Shown: piece after piece, positions 15,794-24,356 of the stretch | Position numbering within the stretch: position 1 is the first letter of the stretch | Layout of the letters: each line of letters opens with the position of its first letter | NCBI GenBank assembly: GCA_945862295.1 | Contig: CAMAXT010000024.1 | Location: forward strand, 1-33,318 | Reading direction: 5' to 3' | Length of the DNA stretch: 33,318 nt | Source of the DNA: Pseudobacteriovorax antillogorgiicola | Lineage (GTDB): Bacteria; Bdellovibrionota_B; Oligoflexia; Oligoflexales; CAIYRB01 | Position numbers and translations under genes: made by a program | The notes under the pieces: generated by a model | What the model was told of the DNA's origin: nothing | What the model saw: the letters and a program-made list of their open reading frames with translations, nothing else | Database searches by the model: none

Positions 15794-17248
15794 ATGAACA
15801 AGTTAGTTTTACAATGTCTTTACATAGCGATTGTCGCCAATCAAGGATTGGCATGTACAAGAGAAGCAATCACAACTCTCAAAGACAATGATATCGAAGT
15901 TCACGATGACTTCGCGCACAACACGACTGGTATAGAACTCAAATGTCCAAGCAGCGCTTTAGTCTTTCTAATCGGATCCAGCGAGGCTGCTAGTACAGTT
16001 GAAGAGTGGAATATTGCCGAGCCTAGCAAAGAGGATGTTGATACCCACGGCCAAGCATCGGCAAACAAATTTCAGGCTGCGGTGCAGAAGGCTAAAACAG
16101 ATCTTACAGCATCATTCGCCAAGGATCCAAAATGCAAAACTCCATTTGAACTAGTGTTTGCTTCAATCATAGATGGGCCTGGTTCTTTGGACAGCAGTAT
16201 CGAAACAGTAAGCTACGGAATGAAGATCAAAGAAGGAACCACAGCTGCAAGTTGGAAGAAGATTAAAACTAAACAATGGACCTTGAGCGACAAAAACCTG
16301 GTTCCATTTGAAGCGGCTTTTGAGCTAAACATGGCAAAGGATGTCGGGGTCATTACCCAGATTCTTGCAAAAAATACCTTTGCGTCCATAGTCACAAGCA
16401 AAAACCTCACAATCGGTGATGCCATCTTCTCAGCTCAAATCCATTATGTTCTAAAAACGCACGGTGCACGAGTTGCAACGGATGCGCAGTACCAGCCATC
16501 TTTAGAAAATATGAAAGCGTTCCCGCGGCAAGAAATTGTTAAAACACAGTGGCAATCAGCAATACTGATGGACACGCATGGTCCCGAAGTTCGAACAGCA
16601 TCATCAGTATTTAGTGCGCATTGGAATCCAGAAGATATCAAAGCAGTAATGAGTTCTTACACTGCTGGAGATGGCAGCTCAAATACGGCAGGTGACGGGC
16701 ACATGGGCACAAATACTGCAGGTGAAATTTACAATGACACTGCTGGCGAACCAGGTATGACTTCTGGCACTAAATCTCTTACCTTTCAAGACAACTTAAT
16801 TGCTGGTGGAGAAAGAACCTATCTCGGCAAACGAGTTCTAGGGTCTTTCGCCACCTACGCAGGAAACGGCGAAGCATCGATCGGCGAAGAATCACAATTA
16901 ATATTACCTGCTGGGAATGGACAGAATCCAAGCAAAAACTTGCTCATTCTCGACTCATGTTACGCTTCTGAAAAAATCTTAGGAGCGCTTGAATATGCTC
17001 CAGGGGTAGCGGGAAAGACTGTCGTCCTAGCAAGTGTCAATGAACTCTACTTTGAATTTTTTGACTATTCAAAACTGGATCTTGCTGGCTTTTTGAAAAT
17101 GCCGGTTCTTTTAGAGAGAATAAAGAACAGCACCAACCTAACAGCTGATGAGAAGAAACTCCTAGCGAACATGACAAAAGGGTCATTGAATTGGCAAAAT
17201 GGTACGACAAGCAGCGCCTTTAAAGAGCTCGCAATTTGGATCGACTAA
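15794..17248 (+). CDS. exported protein with a caspase-like (clan CD) His/Cys pair
   Basis: 484 residues from ATG 15794, which has TTGGAG upstream; a longer frame from TTG 15722 has no ribosome binding site. A signal peptide ends near NQGLA-C (residue 20); C21 makes a lipoprotein conceivable, though the lipobox is poor. I recognise no full-length family. The C-terminal half shows the layout of clan CD peptidases (caspase, clostripain, CHAT): a strand and turn SAILMDTHGPE with H262, and a strand LLILDSCYAS with C389, followed by KTVVLASVNELYFEFFDY. The His-Cys distance of 127 residues is longer than usual and includes a repeat-rich insert at about 290-320. The gene ends 37 bases before a membrane hybrid kinase on the same strand, suggesting one operon. 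Peptidase activity is inferred from two motifs only. Confidence 0.6.
   Translation: MNKLVLQCLYIAIVANQGLACTREAITTLKDNDIEVHDDFAHNTTGIELKCPSSALVFLIGSSEAASTVEEWNIAEPSKEDVDTHGQASANKFQAAVQKAKTDLTASFAKDPKCKTPFELVFASIIDGPGSLDSSIETVSYGMKIKEGTTAASWKKIKTKQWTLSDKNLVPFEAAFELNMAKDVGVITQILAKNTFASIVTSKNLTIGDAIFSAQIHYVLKTHGARVATDAQYQPSLENMKAFPRQEIVKTQWQSAILMDTHGPEVRTASSVFSAHWNPEDIKAVMSSYTAGDGSSNTAGDGHMGTNTAGEIYNDTAGEPGMTSGTKSLTFQDNLIAGGERTYLGKRVLGSFATYAGNGEASIGEESQLILPAGNGQNPSKNLLILDSCYASEKILGALEYAPGVAGKTVVLASVNELYFEFFDYSKLDLAGFLKMPVLLERIKNSTNLTADEKKLLANMTKGSLNWQNGTTSSAFKELAIWID
16661..16752 (+). repeat. four imperfect TAG[D/E] repeats inside the caspase-like protein
   Basis: Residues about 290-320 read TAGDGSSN, TAGDGHMGTN, TAGEIYND, TAGEPG: four copies of T-A-G-[D/E] at spacings of 8, 10 and 8 residues. 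At the DNA level the copies use different codons (actgctgga, acggcaggt, actgcaggt, actgctggc), so they are not a recent tandem duplication. The Gly/Asp/Asn content suggests a flexible or Ca2+-binding loop between the putative catalytic His and Cys. Confidence 0.6.
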
Positions 17249-17285
17249 GAACAGTAGCAGAGTCAAACGCAAACTAGAGGTCCCT

Positions 17286-19199
17286 ATGCAAAAAGCAAGA
17301 GTCGCAACCTACTTCGTCGCTTTGGTGATCACAATGTTGTTGATGAGTTTGACTTTGTTAAATGCAGCCAAAAACCAAGAAAAAGTCCGCAGGGCAAACA
17401 TTGAGGTTCTGGCGCAAGCATTAATTAAAACTAGTGGCGACAATCTAAATAACTTGAAGGCTCCTCTTGCTACCTATCTAGGAAACGACGTTCTTTTAAC
17501 CGTAGAAAATGGTGCCGGCCTAAAATTTCATTGGCAATCTAGCTTTGCCGCTACAGGTGACTCAATTGTCTGGATCATCGTAATCGGCCTGCCTTTTTTC
17601 ATTCTTTGCAGTTTAATTCTAATGCCGATGCTACTTTACAAATTGATTATAGTTCCGCAAACAGCTCAAATCGCAATCCTAAAAAGTGAAAGAAAATCCT
17701 ACGAGTCTATGCAAATGTTCGCACACGACGTCCGCAAGCCATTTTCTGCACTAAAGGCTCTATTGTACATTCTAAACAAGAAATATGCCTCTGGAGGCTT
17801 AGAAACTGTGGTTCAGAAACTGTTGCCGGAGATTGATACACTACTCGGGCATGTGGATGGGATGATTTCGGATCTATTAATCGATAGCGCAGATACTAGC
17901 GACAAGTCTGAAAGCTTGGTAATCTCACTAGACAAAATTCTTGATAATGCGGTTACTGAATCAGCGAAAAAACATAGTGCATCAGAACTACCGATCATCT
18001 GGAACCTGCAACACAGTCTAAAACCAGCTGCTCCAGAAAAAGCTCTTGTTCGGTGCTTTTCAAACCTGATTTGTAATGCAATCGAGGCAATTGGTCCGGA
18101 AGACCGACTTTGGATCAAGTCGCGCGATAGCAAGATCAATGGTGCGCATGCTATTGAAGTGACTATTGGCAATAGTGGGAGAGCAATTCCAAAAGAAATT
18201 TTAGTGAAACTTTTCACTCCGTTTTTTACCTCTGGCAAAAGCGGTGGTACTGGTCTTGGCCTGGCGTACGTTAAAAAGACATTCGATGAACTCAAAGGTT
18301 ACGCAGCAGTCCGTTCTGACGAAACACACGGTACCGAATTTATCCTGACTATTCCTGCTTCTTCAATTCTCGATAAGGTCACTCGAAGCCTACCGAAATA
18401 TGTAAATCCACGTAGTCCCAAAGAGACCATCGCAAGCAGTAGCTCCCAGGTGCTTCAGATTCTAGTTGTCGAGGATCAAGATATTTATTTCGCATCACTG
18501 CAATCAGCTTTCCATGACCAAGAGGAAATAGACATCGTACACACTCTGCACCATGTTAAAACCTACAACGATGCGGTTAAACTCATGAATAATGTAGAGT
18601 TTGATCTCGTTATCTGTGATGTCGATCTTGGAGAAACCGAAACAAGCGGTATTGACGTCATTAAGGCGCTAAAATCTCGCAACTCTAAGGCCAAGATACA
18701 TATCTATTCAAATAAAAGCCTGACTTCGACTGAACAACGATATGCCGAATTATCGACCGACGGCAATATGCGGAAACCAGCCAACACTCAGGAAATCAAC
18801 CGTGTTCTAGCTGAGGTTGCCACCGGCAAGAAGAAGCTACCAGTCGTTGCTATCATTGATGACGACTGTTTCGTGCGAGAACTCTGGAGTATGCAAAATG
18901 ATGTTATTGAAGCACACCTGTTTGCATCGCCAGAAGAATTCTTTCTGAAGATGAATACAGAGTCAACATTCTTAGGCAGGTTTGATGCCATTATTGTCGA
19001 CTATTACTTTGCAGAAGACTCTGAATACACTGGTGTTCAAGTCGCGAAAAAGATAAGAGCTGAAGTTCAAACTCCTATTATCATGGCTTCTGATGTGCAA
19101 TGTCTGACGGAAGATGCAACCTCGGCAATTAATGGCCAGATTAGTAAAGATTGTCAGTCCTGGGCGGAAGTTCAAAAATTGATGGCAATCTGCGCTTAG
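17286..19199 (+). CDS. membrane hybrid histidine kinase with two C-terminal receiver domains
   Basis: 637 residues from ATG 17286, preceded by AGAGG; an earlier frame overlapping the caspase-like gene lacks support. TM1 lies at about 8-26, a short periplasmic part of about 60 residues follows, and TM2 lies at about 88-115. The dimerisation helix holds H147 in MFAHDVRKPFSA. The ATPase domain has an N box (NLICNAIEAIG, about 260-270), a G1 box reading IGNSGRAIP, where the usual Asp is Asn and the second Gly is Ala, and a normal G2 box GGTGLGLAYV. Receiver 1 has VVED and D445 in VICDVDLG; receiver 2 has IIDDD and D572 in IVDYYF. No output domain. Paralogous to the kinase at 28933-31779. Likely co-transcribed with the caspase-like gene. 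Its TAG overlaps the stop of the convergent 7TM gene. Confidence 0.92.
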   Translation: MQKARVATYFVALVITMLLMSLTLLNAAKNQEKVRRANIEVLAQALIKTSGDNLNNLKAPLATYLGNDVLLTVENGAGLKFHWQSSFAATGDSIVWIIVIGLPFFILCSLILMPMLLYKLIIVPQTAQIAILKSERKSYESMQMFAHDVRKPFSALKALLYILNKKYASGGLETVVQKLLPEIDTLLGHVDGMISDLLIDSADTSDKSESLVISLDKILDNAVTESAKKHSASELPIIWNLQHSLKPAAPEKALVRCFSNLICNAIEAIGPEDRLWIKSRDSKINGAHAIEVTIGNSGRAIPKEILVKLFTPFFTSGKSGGTGLGLAYVKKTFDELKGYAAVRSDETHGTEFILTIPASSILDKVTRSLPKYVNPRSPKETIASSSSQVLQILVVEDQDIYFASLQSAFHDQEEIDIVHTLHHVKTYNDAVKLMNNVEFDLVICDVDLGETETSGIDVIKALKSRNSKAKIHIYSNKSLTSTEQRYAELSTDGNMRKPANTQEINRVLAEVATGKKKLPVVAIIDDDCFVRELWSMQNDVIEAHLFASPEEFFLKMNTESTFLGRFDAIIVDYYFAEDSEYTGVQVAKKIRAEVQTPIIMASDVQCLTEDATSAINGQISKDCQSWAEVQKLMAICA

Positions 19200-21091
19200 G
19201 AAACTGCTTTGATCTGTACCGACTGACACAACGTTCTCGCGGTGTCTGACGCCTCCGCTGATACAAATGTGATTGTCGAATGGGCACTCATTTGAATTTC
19301 ATTAGCGGGGAATTCGGTATTTTTACAGCCCCCGAGCAGGTCTCCTGTACCACCTAACAAATTTGTATGCCCGGAAACTGAAAGCGCTATATCGCCCGCT
19401 GTAGCAAACGCAGTAGATAGATTCTCCCTGATTAAAAGTGCCGCTGCATCTGAGCGTACATAATTGTGAAACAGTTTCACCAACGATCTATTGAGAAAAT
19501 CTAAGCATTGAGCTGGTTGGGTTAGATTTTGTTCCTGACACTGGATCAAAGCTGCCTGCATGGCAACTTGCCCTAATCCAGCCAAATCGGCCGTACCCTT
19601 CATTTCTCCGCAGACAATAAATTGATCACCTTTGGGGGTCAACCATGCGGCCTGCCAAGCGTTTGCGGAGGTGCGCTCAACGTCCCATTGAATATCAACG
19701 TAGCTACATCCTTTCGGTTGAGGCGCGTCCTTTATAACGGACAGTAGATCTTGGCTCACTGCCATTCCCTGCTTCATAAGTCTTTTTTCCTGCTGTTCGG
19801 TTTTCAGTTCTGCTTCGATTAAGCTCAAATAGTAGAAAACGATACCTGCGATGAATAATGGTGTCGCAAAGCTATAGTAGAAATCGATTGAGACATAGGT
19901 ATTCCAAGCCAAATGTCGGGAAATATCATGGCCAAACCGGTATCCAATCGAACCAATCAAAAAAAGCGACGCGTTATACAATCTTTTTTTAGCTTTTGAC
20001 GTTTCTTTAAGTGTTGCTCTGATAGCAGCAACAGCAAACAATGCCCACGAGGCAAGAAAAAATGTGTCCATCGCCTTAGCAGACGCTTGACTGTAGGGGA
20101 AGACACCGTCCCAAACTAACATAACTATCGCTATCGCAAATGTGAAAAACGTCGCACCATTCATCAGGTGATAAATCTTTGTTTTAAAGATACCGAAAAC
20201 TTCCAGCATCAGACATAGAACGGCGGCATGTGATAAATAAACGAAAGGCAAACCCAAGGTATAAATTTTGGTGGCTGTAAATGGCAGATAAGGGATCAAC
20301 AACGGCAACGAGCCAGCAGCAAGTGCCGAAACAAAAAAGAACATACCGGTCAAAACAATACGCGTCTTAAGTCCAATCAACCACGCAAATCCCAACAGCA
20401 AACCTAGTACCAGAGTTGGAATGAGAGGCAGAACAACGTTCATCATCTCGTATAACGGCTGAATCCCTAAAACAGAAAAATGGTCTTTAGTTTCAGTTGT
20501 GATAACAGGTGGCAATATGCTGGCTAGACCGAATCGATGCCTATTCGAGGAACTAACACGGATTTGTAGGTTTAAACTGGGTTGGGACAGTTCGGAATGG
20601 GTAACAGGGAATGAGACAAAATCGTCGCCCCTGATTTCAATAGTTTTTCTTCCGGCAACTGTGACATCGATCGTTTCGCCAAAGATCCAGCCAAGGTGCA
20701 TATAGTTTACACCTTTGCCAATGCGAATATCGGCCGTTTGAATGTCACAGCTGTAGAGTGCGTGGTAAAATAGTCCCGGTTTTGTTTCCCAGGAATCAAA
20801 GAAGCCCCGAGTATGAGGCAATTCACCTATGCTCTGTGGAGGCTGTGAAAATGTAGAAGGAAATGTTGGCTCGTCGGTACCACTAAATTGAACTGAACAG
20901 GCATCTGAAAACTTAAAGGCATTTTTATAGTAGTAATCTTTCCACAACGTGTTTTGGAAATAGTTGCGAGTCATAAAGCCGAAGAAACTTAAAACAATAC
21001 AGGCGACAAGAACATTACCAACGACGAAGTAGAGTTTACTTCGCCTCTCGATGCCTAATGAAACTTTCTTATGACTGATTTGAGTTGTCAT
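19196..21091 (-). CDS. 7TM receptor (7TMR-DISM-like) with degenerate PP2C/SpoIIE-like domain
   Basis: 631 residues from ATG 21091; the frame extends to TTG 21193 without a ribosome binding site there. One TM helix (about 14-36) and an extracytoplasmic beta-rich domain (about 45-205) precede seven hydrophobic segments (about 210-410), as in 7TMR-DISM receptors. A short charged helix (EAELKTEQQEKRLMKQ) leads to a C-terminal domain laid out like SpoIIE/PP2C phosphatases (SYVDIQWDVE, FIVCGEMKGTADLAGLGQVA, LDFLNRSLVKLFHNYV, FATAGDIAL). The metal-binding motifs are lost: GDWY is replaced by NAWQAAW and GDVxGHG by GEMKGTA. It is therefore probably a non-catalytic pseudo-phosphatase. It faces the hybrid kinase gene tail to tail with stop codons sharing TTAG, and could act in the same pathway. 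Confidence 0.7.
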   Translation of the reverse strand: MTTQISHKKVSLGIERRSKLYFVVGNVLVACIVLSFFGFMTRNYFQNTLWKDYYYKNAFKFSDACSVQFSGTDEPTFPSTFSQPPQSIGELPHTRGFFDSWETKPGLFYHALYSCDIQTADIRIGKGVNYMHLGWIFGETIDVTVAGRKTIEIRGDDFVSFPVTHSELSQPSLNLQIRVSSSNRHRFGLASILPPVITTETKDHFSVLGIQPLYEMMNVVLPLIPTLVLGLLLGFAWLIGLKTRIVLTGMFFFVSALAAGSLPLLIPYLPFTATKIYTLGLPFVYLSHAAVLCLMLEVFGIFKTKIYHLMNGATFFTFAIAIVMLVWDGVFPYSQASAKAMDTFFLASWALFAVAAIRATLKETSKAKKRLYNASLFLIGSIGYRFGHDISRHLAWNTYVSIDFYYSFATPLFIAGIVFYYLSLIEAELKTEQQEKRLMKQGMAVSQDLLSVIKDAPQPKGCSYVDIQWDVERTSANAWQAAWLTPKGDQFIVCGEMKGTADLAGLGQVAMQAALIQCQEQNLTQPAQCLDFLNRSLVKLFHNYVRSDAAALLIRENLSTAFATAGDIALSVSGHTNLLGGTGDLLGGCKNTEFPANEIQMSAHSTITFVSAEASDTARTLCQSVQIKAVS

Positions 21092-21193
21092 AACATCCAC
21101 AGACCATTTCAGATTTCGTCGCTGTATTAGACATCGGTTTTTGCCTATATTTTTAAAGTTTTTTGCATCCCTTACAGCATGAATTGCAATCAA

Positions 21194-21213
21194 AGCAAGG
21201 TCGAGACTTTGCT
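21194..21213. other. hairpin in the divergent region between the 7TM gene and pabB
   Basis: AGCAAGGT pairs with ACTTTGCT (one G-T wobble) around a CGAG tetraloop. A near-palindrome, ATTAC and GTAAT around GT, follows at 21235-21246. Both lie between divergent starts at 21091 and 21258 and may be regulatory sites; evidence is structural only. Confidence 0.3.
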
Positions 21214-21257
21214 GAATTCAAATTTATATCAATGATTACGTGTAATTACTGACCAAC

Positions 21258-22616
21258 GTGGGCGGCTCGTACTTGATCTTATTTTGGCTATGTTCTTTGC
21301 GTGATTCCCACTATGTTTACGAGCTCCTAGGTCTTTTTGCGTGGTTTGGACGGATAGCATTGCCTGCGGCTATAGAAACATTGCGAAGAAAATTAAGCCG
21401 AACCGACAAAGGAGCGCTGATTTCTGCGTTGCTAAACCGAGGCAAAGATTTTGTATGGTTCGGTGGGCCAACTAGTCAGTGGACGATCATTCCACTTGGA
21501 ATCGAACCAGCAGAATGGTCTTCCTTCATCACAAAAAAAATATCTGAAGGAACGCCTGAACCATCGCCAGTACCATTTATCAGCGGCTACGTCGGCGTCT
21601 TTCCCTACGAGCAATTTAGTCCGTTTTCTGACGGACCAAAGCCGATTCTGATGCGAGCTAAAGGAGCGCTGCTCTGCAACAATAGGACTGGTGACTGCAT
21701 GGTCACGGCAGCATCCCCTATCGAATACCAACAAATTTTAAAACTTGCAGAAGATCTTCTAGATTATCCTGCACAGAACGCTCAAATACAGTACGAAGCT
21801 CTAGACCTAGTTTCAGACTGTTCAGACGAGTCCTATGAGGACATGGTAACCGAGGCATTAAAGGACATCCAGGCGGGACGCTATTATCAAATAAATTTGC
21901 TCCGTTATTTTCGCTGTAGCGGCGCTACGAAAGCCAGCATCGCTGATTTGATCGCCTCTCGCGGTGGACCGTTTGCATGTTGGTTCATGCAGGGTGATTC
22001 AGAAGTTATTTCTTTTAGTCCGGAGCACTTTGTCGAAATCTCCGGCGCAACAGGTTGTAGAACCATTTCTACTTCGCCCATAAAAGGCACATCACCGCGC
22101 TTTAAAGACCAATCGCTGGATGAAAAAAGCGCACAGGACCTGCTTTCTAGTAAAAAAAATCTAGCCGAACTTCATATGATCATTGATTTGATGCGCAATG
22201 ATCTCAACAGAATCTGTCAACCAGGATCAGTACAGGTACGAGATGCAAATAAACTTGTCTCTTTCATCAACGTTCATCATTTAGTCGGTTCCGTAACAGG
22301 ACGTTTACGAGATAACCTTAGTACCTTTGACTTTCTCACAGCGCTTTGTCCAGGGGGATCCATCACCGGTGCTCCAAAGATCGAAGTTATGAATGCTATC
22401 CGTCAGTATGAAGGACGCCCGCGCGGATTCTTCATGGGACACGCGTTTATGCTGGATGAAAACGGAACATTTAACTCATCGATATTGATACGAACTCTGC
22501 AAAAAACTGCCGGAAAAGATTACGAATTTTCCGCAGGCAGTGGTATCGTCATTCATAGTGATCAACAATCTGAACGATTAGAGATCGACGCCAAATGCAA
22601 TGTGTTGAAACGTTAG
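21258..22616 (+). CDS. pabB: aminodeoxychorismate synthase component I (PabB), chorismate-binding
   Basis: 452 residues, close to the family norm. Chorismate-utilising enzyme signatures are YYQINLLRYF, the IKGT step (TSPIKGTSPR), HMIIDLMRNDLNRI, and PGGSITGAPKIEVM. The preference for PabB over TrpE rests on the GRYYQINL-type start of the catalytic domain and the absence of trp genes nearby. PabB converts chorismate and ammonia (from PabA) to 4-amino-4-deoxychorismate for folate synthesis. The usual GGGIV near the C-terminus reads GSGIVIHSD. The start is uncertain: GTG 21258 has no clear ribosome binding site, and the first 40 residues are hydrophobic and unlike most homologues. No pabA or pabC is in the window. 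The downstream UbiB-like gene begins 16 bases later. Confidence 0.88.
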   Translation: MGGSYLILFWLCSLRDSHYVYELLGLFAWFGRIALPAAIETLRRKLSRTDKGALISALLNRGKDFVWFGGPTSQWTIIPLGIEPAEWSSFITKKISEGTPEPSPVPFISGYVGVFPYEQFSPFSDGPKPILMRAKGALLCNNRTGDCMVTAASPIEYQQILKLAEDLLDYPAQNAQIQYEALDLVSDCSDESYEDMVTEALKDIQAGRYYQINLLRYFRCSGATKASIADLIASRGGPFACWFMQGDSEVISFSPEHFVEISGATGCRTISTSPIKGTSPRFKDQSLDEKSAQDLLSSKKNLAELHMIIDLMRNDLNRICQPGSVQVRDANKLVSFINVHHLVGSVTGRLRDNLSTFDFLTALCPGGSITGAPKIEVMNAIRQYEGRPRGFFMGHAFMLDENGTFNSSILIRTLQKTAGKDYEFSAGSGIVIHSDQQSERLEIDAKCNVLKR

Positions 22617-22632
22617 GAGCTCTTTTTTAGCC

Positions 22633-24351
22633 ATGGATATCACCTCAAGAAGTTTGCAGTTAGGACGACGCATTAGAAATATTGGGCGTTTGGCCCACAT
22701 CTCTAACGTGTTTGCGCGGCACGGATTGTGGTCGGTGGCTGAACGCCTCGGCGTATCTAGGTGGTTAACCCCAGAGCAGGTTAAAGAAGCTGAGGAAATC
22801 AACAAGGAGCACGGTCCAGAACTTAGCGATACTAACGACGAAATTAAGGGTTTGCCTGCAAGGCTGCGTCGGTCTTTTGAAGAACTCGGACCGGCATTCG
22901 TAAAACTCGGACAGGTCCTCGCTACACGACAAGATTTGCTCCCGGAAGAATTTCTCGAAGAGTTGGGCCGCCTTCATCACAGCGTTACAACTCTGCCGTT
23001 CGCTTCTATCAAACAAGTATTGACCGACGAACTCGGTGCAGAGCAGCTGGCTAAATTTTCCGAAATAAACGAAAAGCCGCTGGCTGCTGGATCGATTGCG
23101 CAGGTGCATGAAGCTAAGCTCATTACGGGTGAACGAGTCATCGTAAAAGTTCAGAGACCAGGAATCGCTCAGATCATCAAAGTCGATCTCTCCCTCATGG
23201 AAGAGCTCGCTAGACTTTTGGAAAAGTTTATTCCAGAGACCAGAATCGCTAGACCGGTAGCTATGATTCAAGAATTCAGCCGCGCTTTTACGGGTGAGTT
23301 GGATTTTGTAAGAGAAGCCGGCAACATTGCGAAGATCACTAGAAATTTCAAAGACAATAAAGACATCGTTTTTCCGACCGTCTTTTGGGAATACACGACA
23401 GCAAAAGTTCTTACCCAATCATTTATCGACGGACTACCTGCATGGGACAGGGACCGGATCGTTGGCGCAGGAATCAATACCTCAGTTTTGGTTGAACGTG
23501 GCTTAGGTATGTTTCTTAAAATGGTTTTTATCGATGGCCTCTATCATGGTGACCTGCACCCTGGAAATCTTCTCGCCATGGCAGATGCGAAGGTCGGTAT
23601 CATCGACTTTGGCCTCTGCGTTCACATGCCGAAATCTACTAGAGAACACCTCGCCGGACTTCTTATTGCTTTGATTGAAGAAGACTTTAACCGAGTGGTG
23701 TCTCACTACGTCGAATTGGCAGATCCGCTGCCGGAATTTGACGCTCAGGCGTTCGAGTACGAGATCGGTAACGTCATCGCACCATTTATTGGCCTTTCCC
23801 TTAAAGACCTAAATTCCGGGCGACTTTTCTGGGACCTCGCCAAGGTAGCTGCTAAGCACGGTGCCCCTATGGCCCAAGACTTAGTGATCTTCATCAAAAC
23901 TCTCGCCTCCTTTGAAGGGATTGGATCTCATTTAGATCCTGGATTCGACGTTTTGAAGACCGCAGAGAAATATACAGGCGCGATTGTTCAAAAACTCTAT
24001 TCGCCCGAAAACATCAAAACTCAATCTTTGATCATAGCTCGTGATATCGCTCAACTTGCAAAGTACGCACCGCATCAACTTCGTCGCCTGTTAAAATCGG
24101 CGATTGAAGGATCATTGAGTCTAAACATTAGGAGTGAAGAGCTCGACCGGCTCTCGCAGTCGATCGACCGCTCATCGGCCAGAGTTTCGATTAGTATAGT
24201 GATAGCGAGTTTGATCATCGGGTCATCAATCATTACGTTCTCGAGAGTTGGAGAGGCCGTCTCATCAATTCCGATGATTGGACTGATCGGATTTGCTTTA
24301 GCAGGCATCCTTGGATTTTACGTCGTTTTCTCGATTTTGCGTGGAAAATAG
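22633..24351 (+). CDS. ABC1/UbiB/AarF-family atypical kinase
   Basis: 572 residues. All family signatures are present: the KxGQ motif in AFVKLGQVLATRQDLLP, the Ala-rich loop AAGSIAQVHEA, the lysine in RVIVKVQRPG, ELDFVREAGN, HGDLHPGNLLA and IIDFGLCV. Two transmembrane helices near the C-terminus (about 513-532 and 543-565) anchor it, as in bacterial UbiB. The family supports ubiquinone or other isoprenoid lipid biosynthesis through an atypical ATPase activity; no other ubi genes are nearby, so the symbol ubiB is not assigned. AGGAG overlaps the pabB stop about 15 bases before the ATG, longer than ideal, so translation is probably coupled to pabB. It converges on epmC with only five bases between stop codons. 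Confidence 0.93.
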   Translation: MDITSRSLQLGRRIRNIGRLAHISNVFARHGLWSVAERLGVSRWLTPEQVKEAEEINKEHGPELSDTNDEIKGLPARLRRSFEELGPAFVKLGQVLATRQDLLPEEFLEELGRLHHSVTTLPFASIKQVLTDELGAEQLAKFSEINEKPLAAGSIAQVHEAKLITGERVIVKVQRPGIAQIIKVDLSLMEELARLLEKFIPETRIARPVAMIQEFSRAFTGELDFVREAGNIAKITRNFKDNKDIVFPTVFWEYTTAKVLTQSFIDGLPAWDRDRIVGAGINTSVLVERGLGMFLKMVFIDGLYHGDLHPGNLLAMADAKVGIIDFGLCVHMPKSTREHLAGLLIALIEEDFNRVVSHYVELADPLPEFDAQAFEYEIGNVIAPFIGLSLKDLNSGRLFWDLAKVAAKHGAPMAQDLVIFIKTLASFEGIGSHLDPGFDVLKTAEKYTGAIVQKLYSPENIKTQSLIIARDIAQLAKYAPHQLRRLLKSAIEGSLSLNIRSEELDRLSQSIDRSSARVSISIVIASLIIGSSIITFSRVGEAVSSIPMIGLIGFALAGILGFYVVFSILRGK

Positions 24352-24356
24352 TGGGA

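Noticed and set aside
17813..18295. 160-residue minus-strand frame inside the hybrid kinase gene
   Set aside because: Antisense to the ATPase domain of the kinase; Ser/Leu-rich composition and no motif.
22765..23418. 217-residue minus-strand frame inside the UbiB-like gene
   Set aside because: Antisense to a gene with all family motifs intact; low-complexity Phe/Ser composition typical of a shadow frame.
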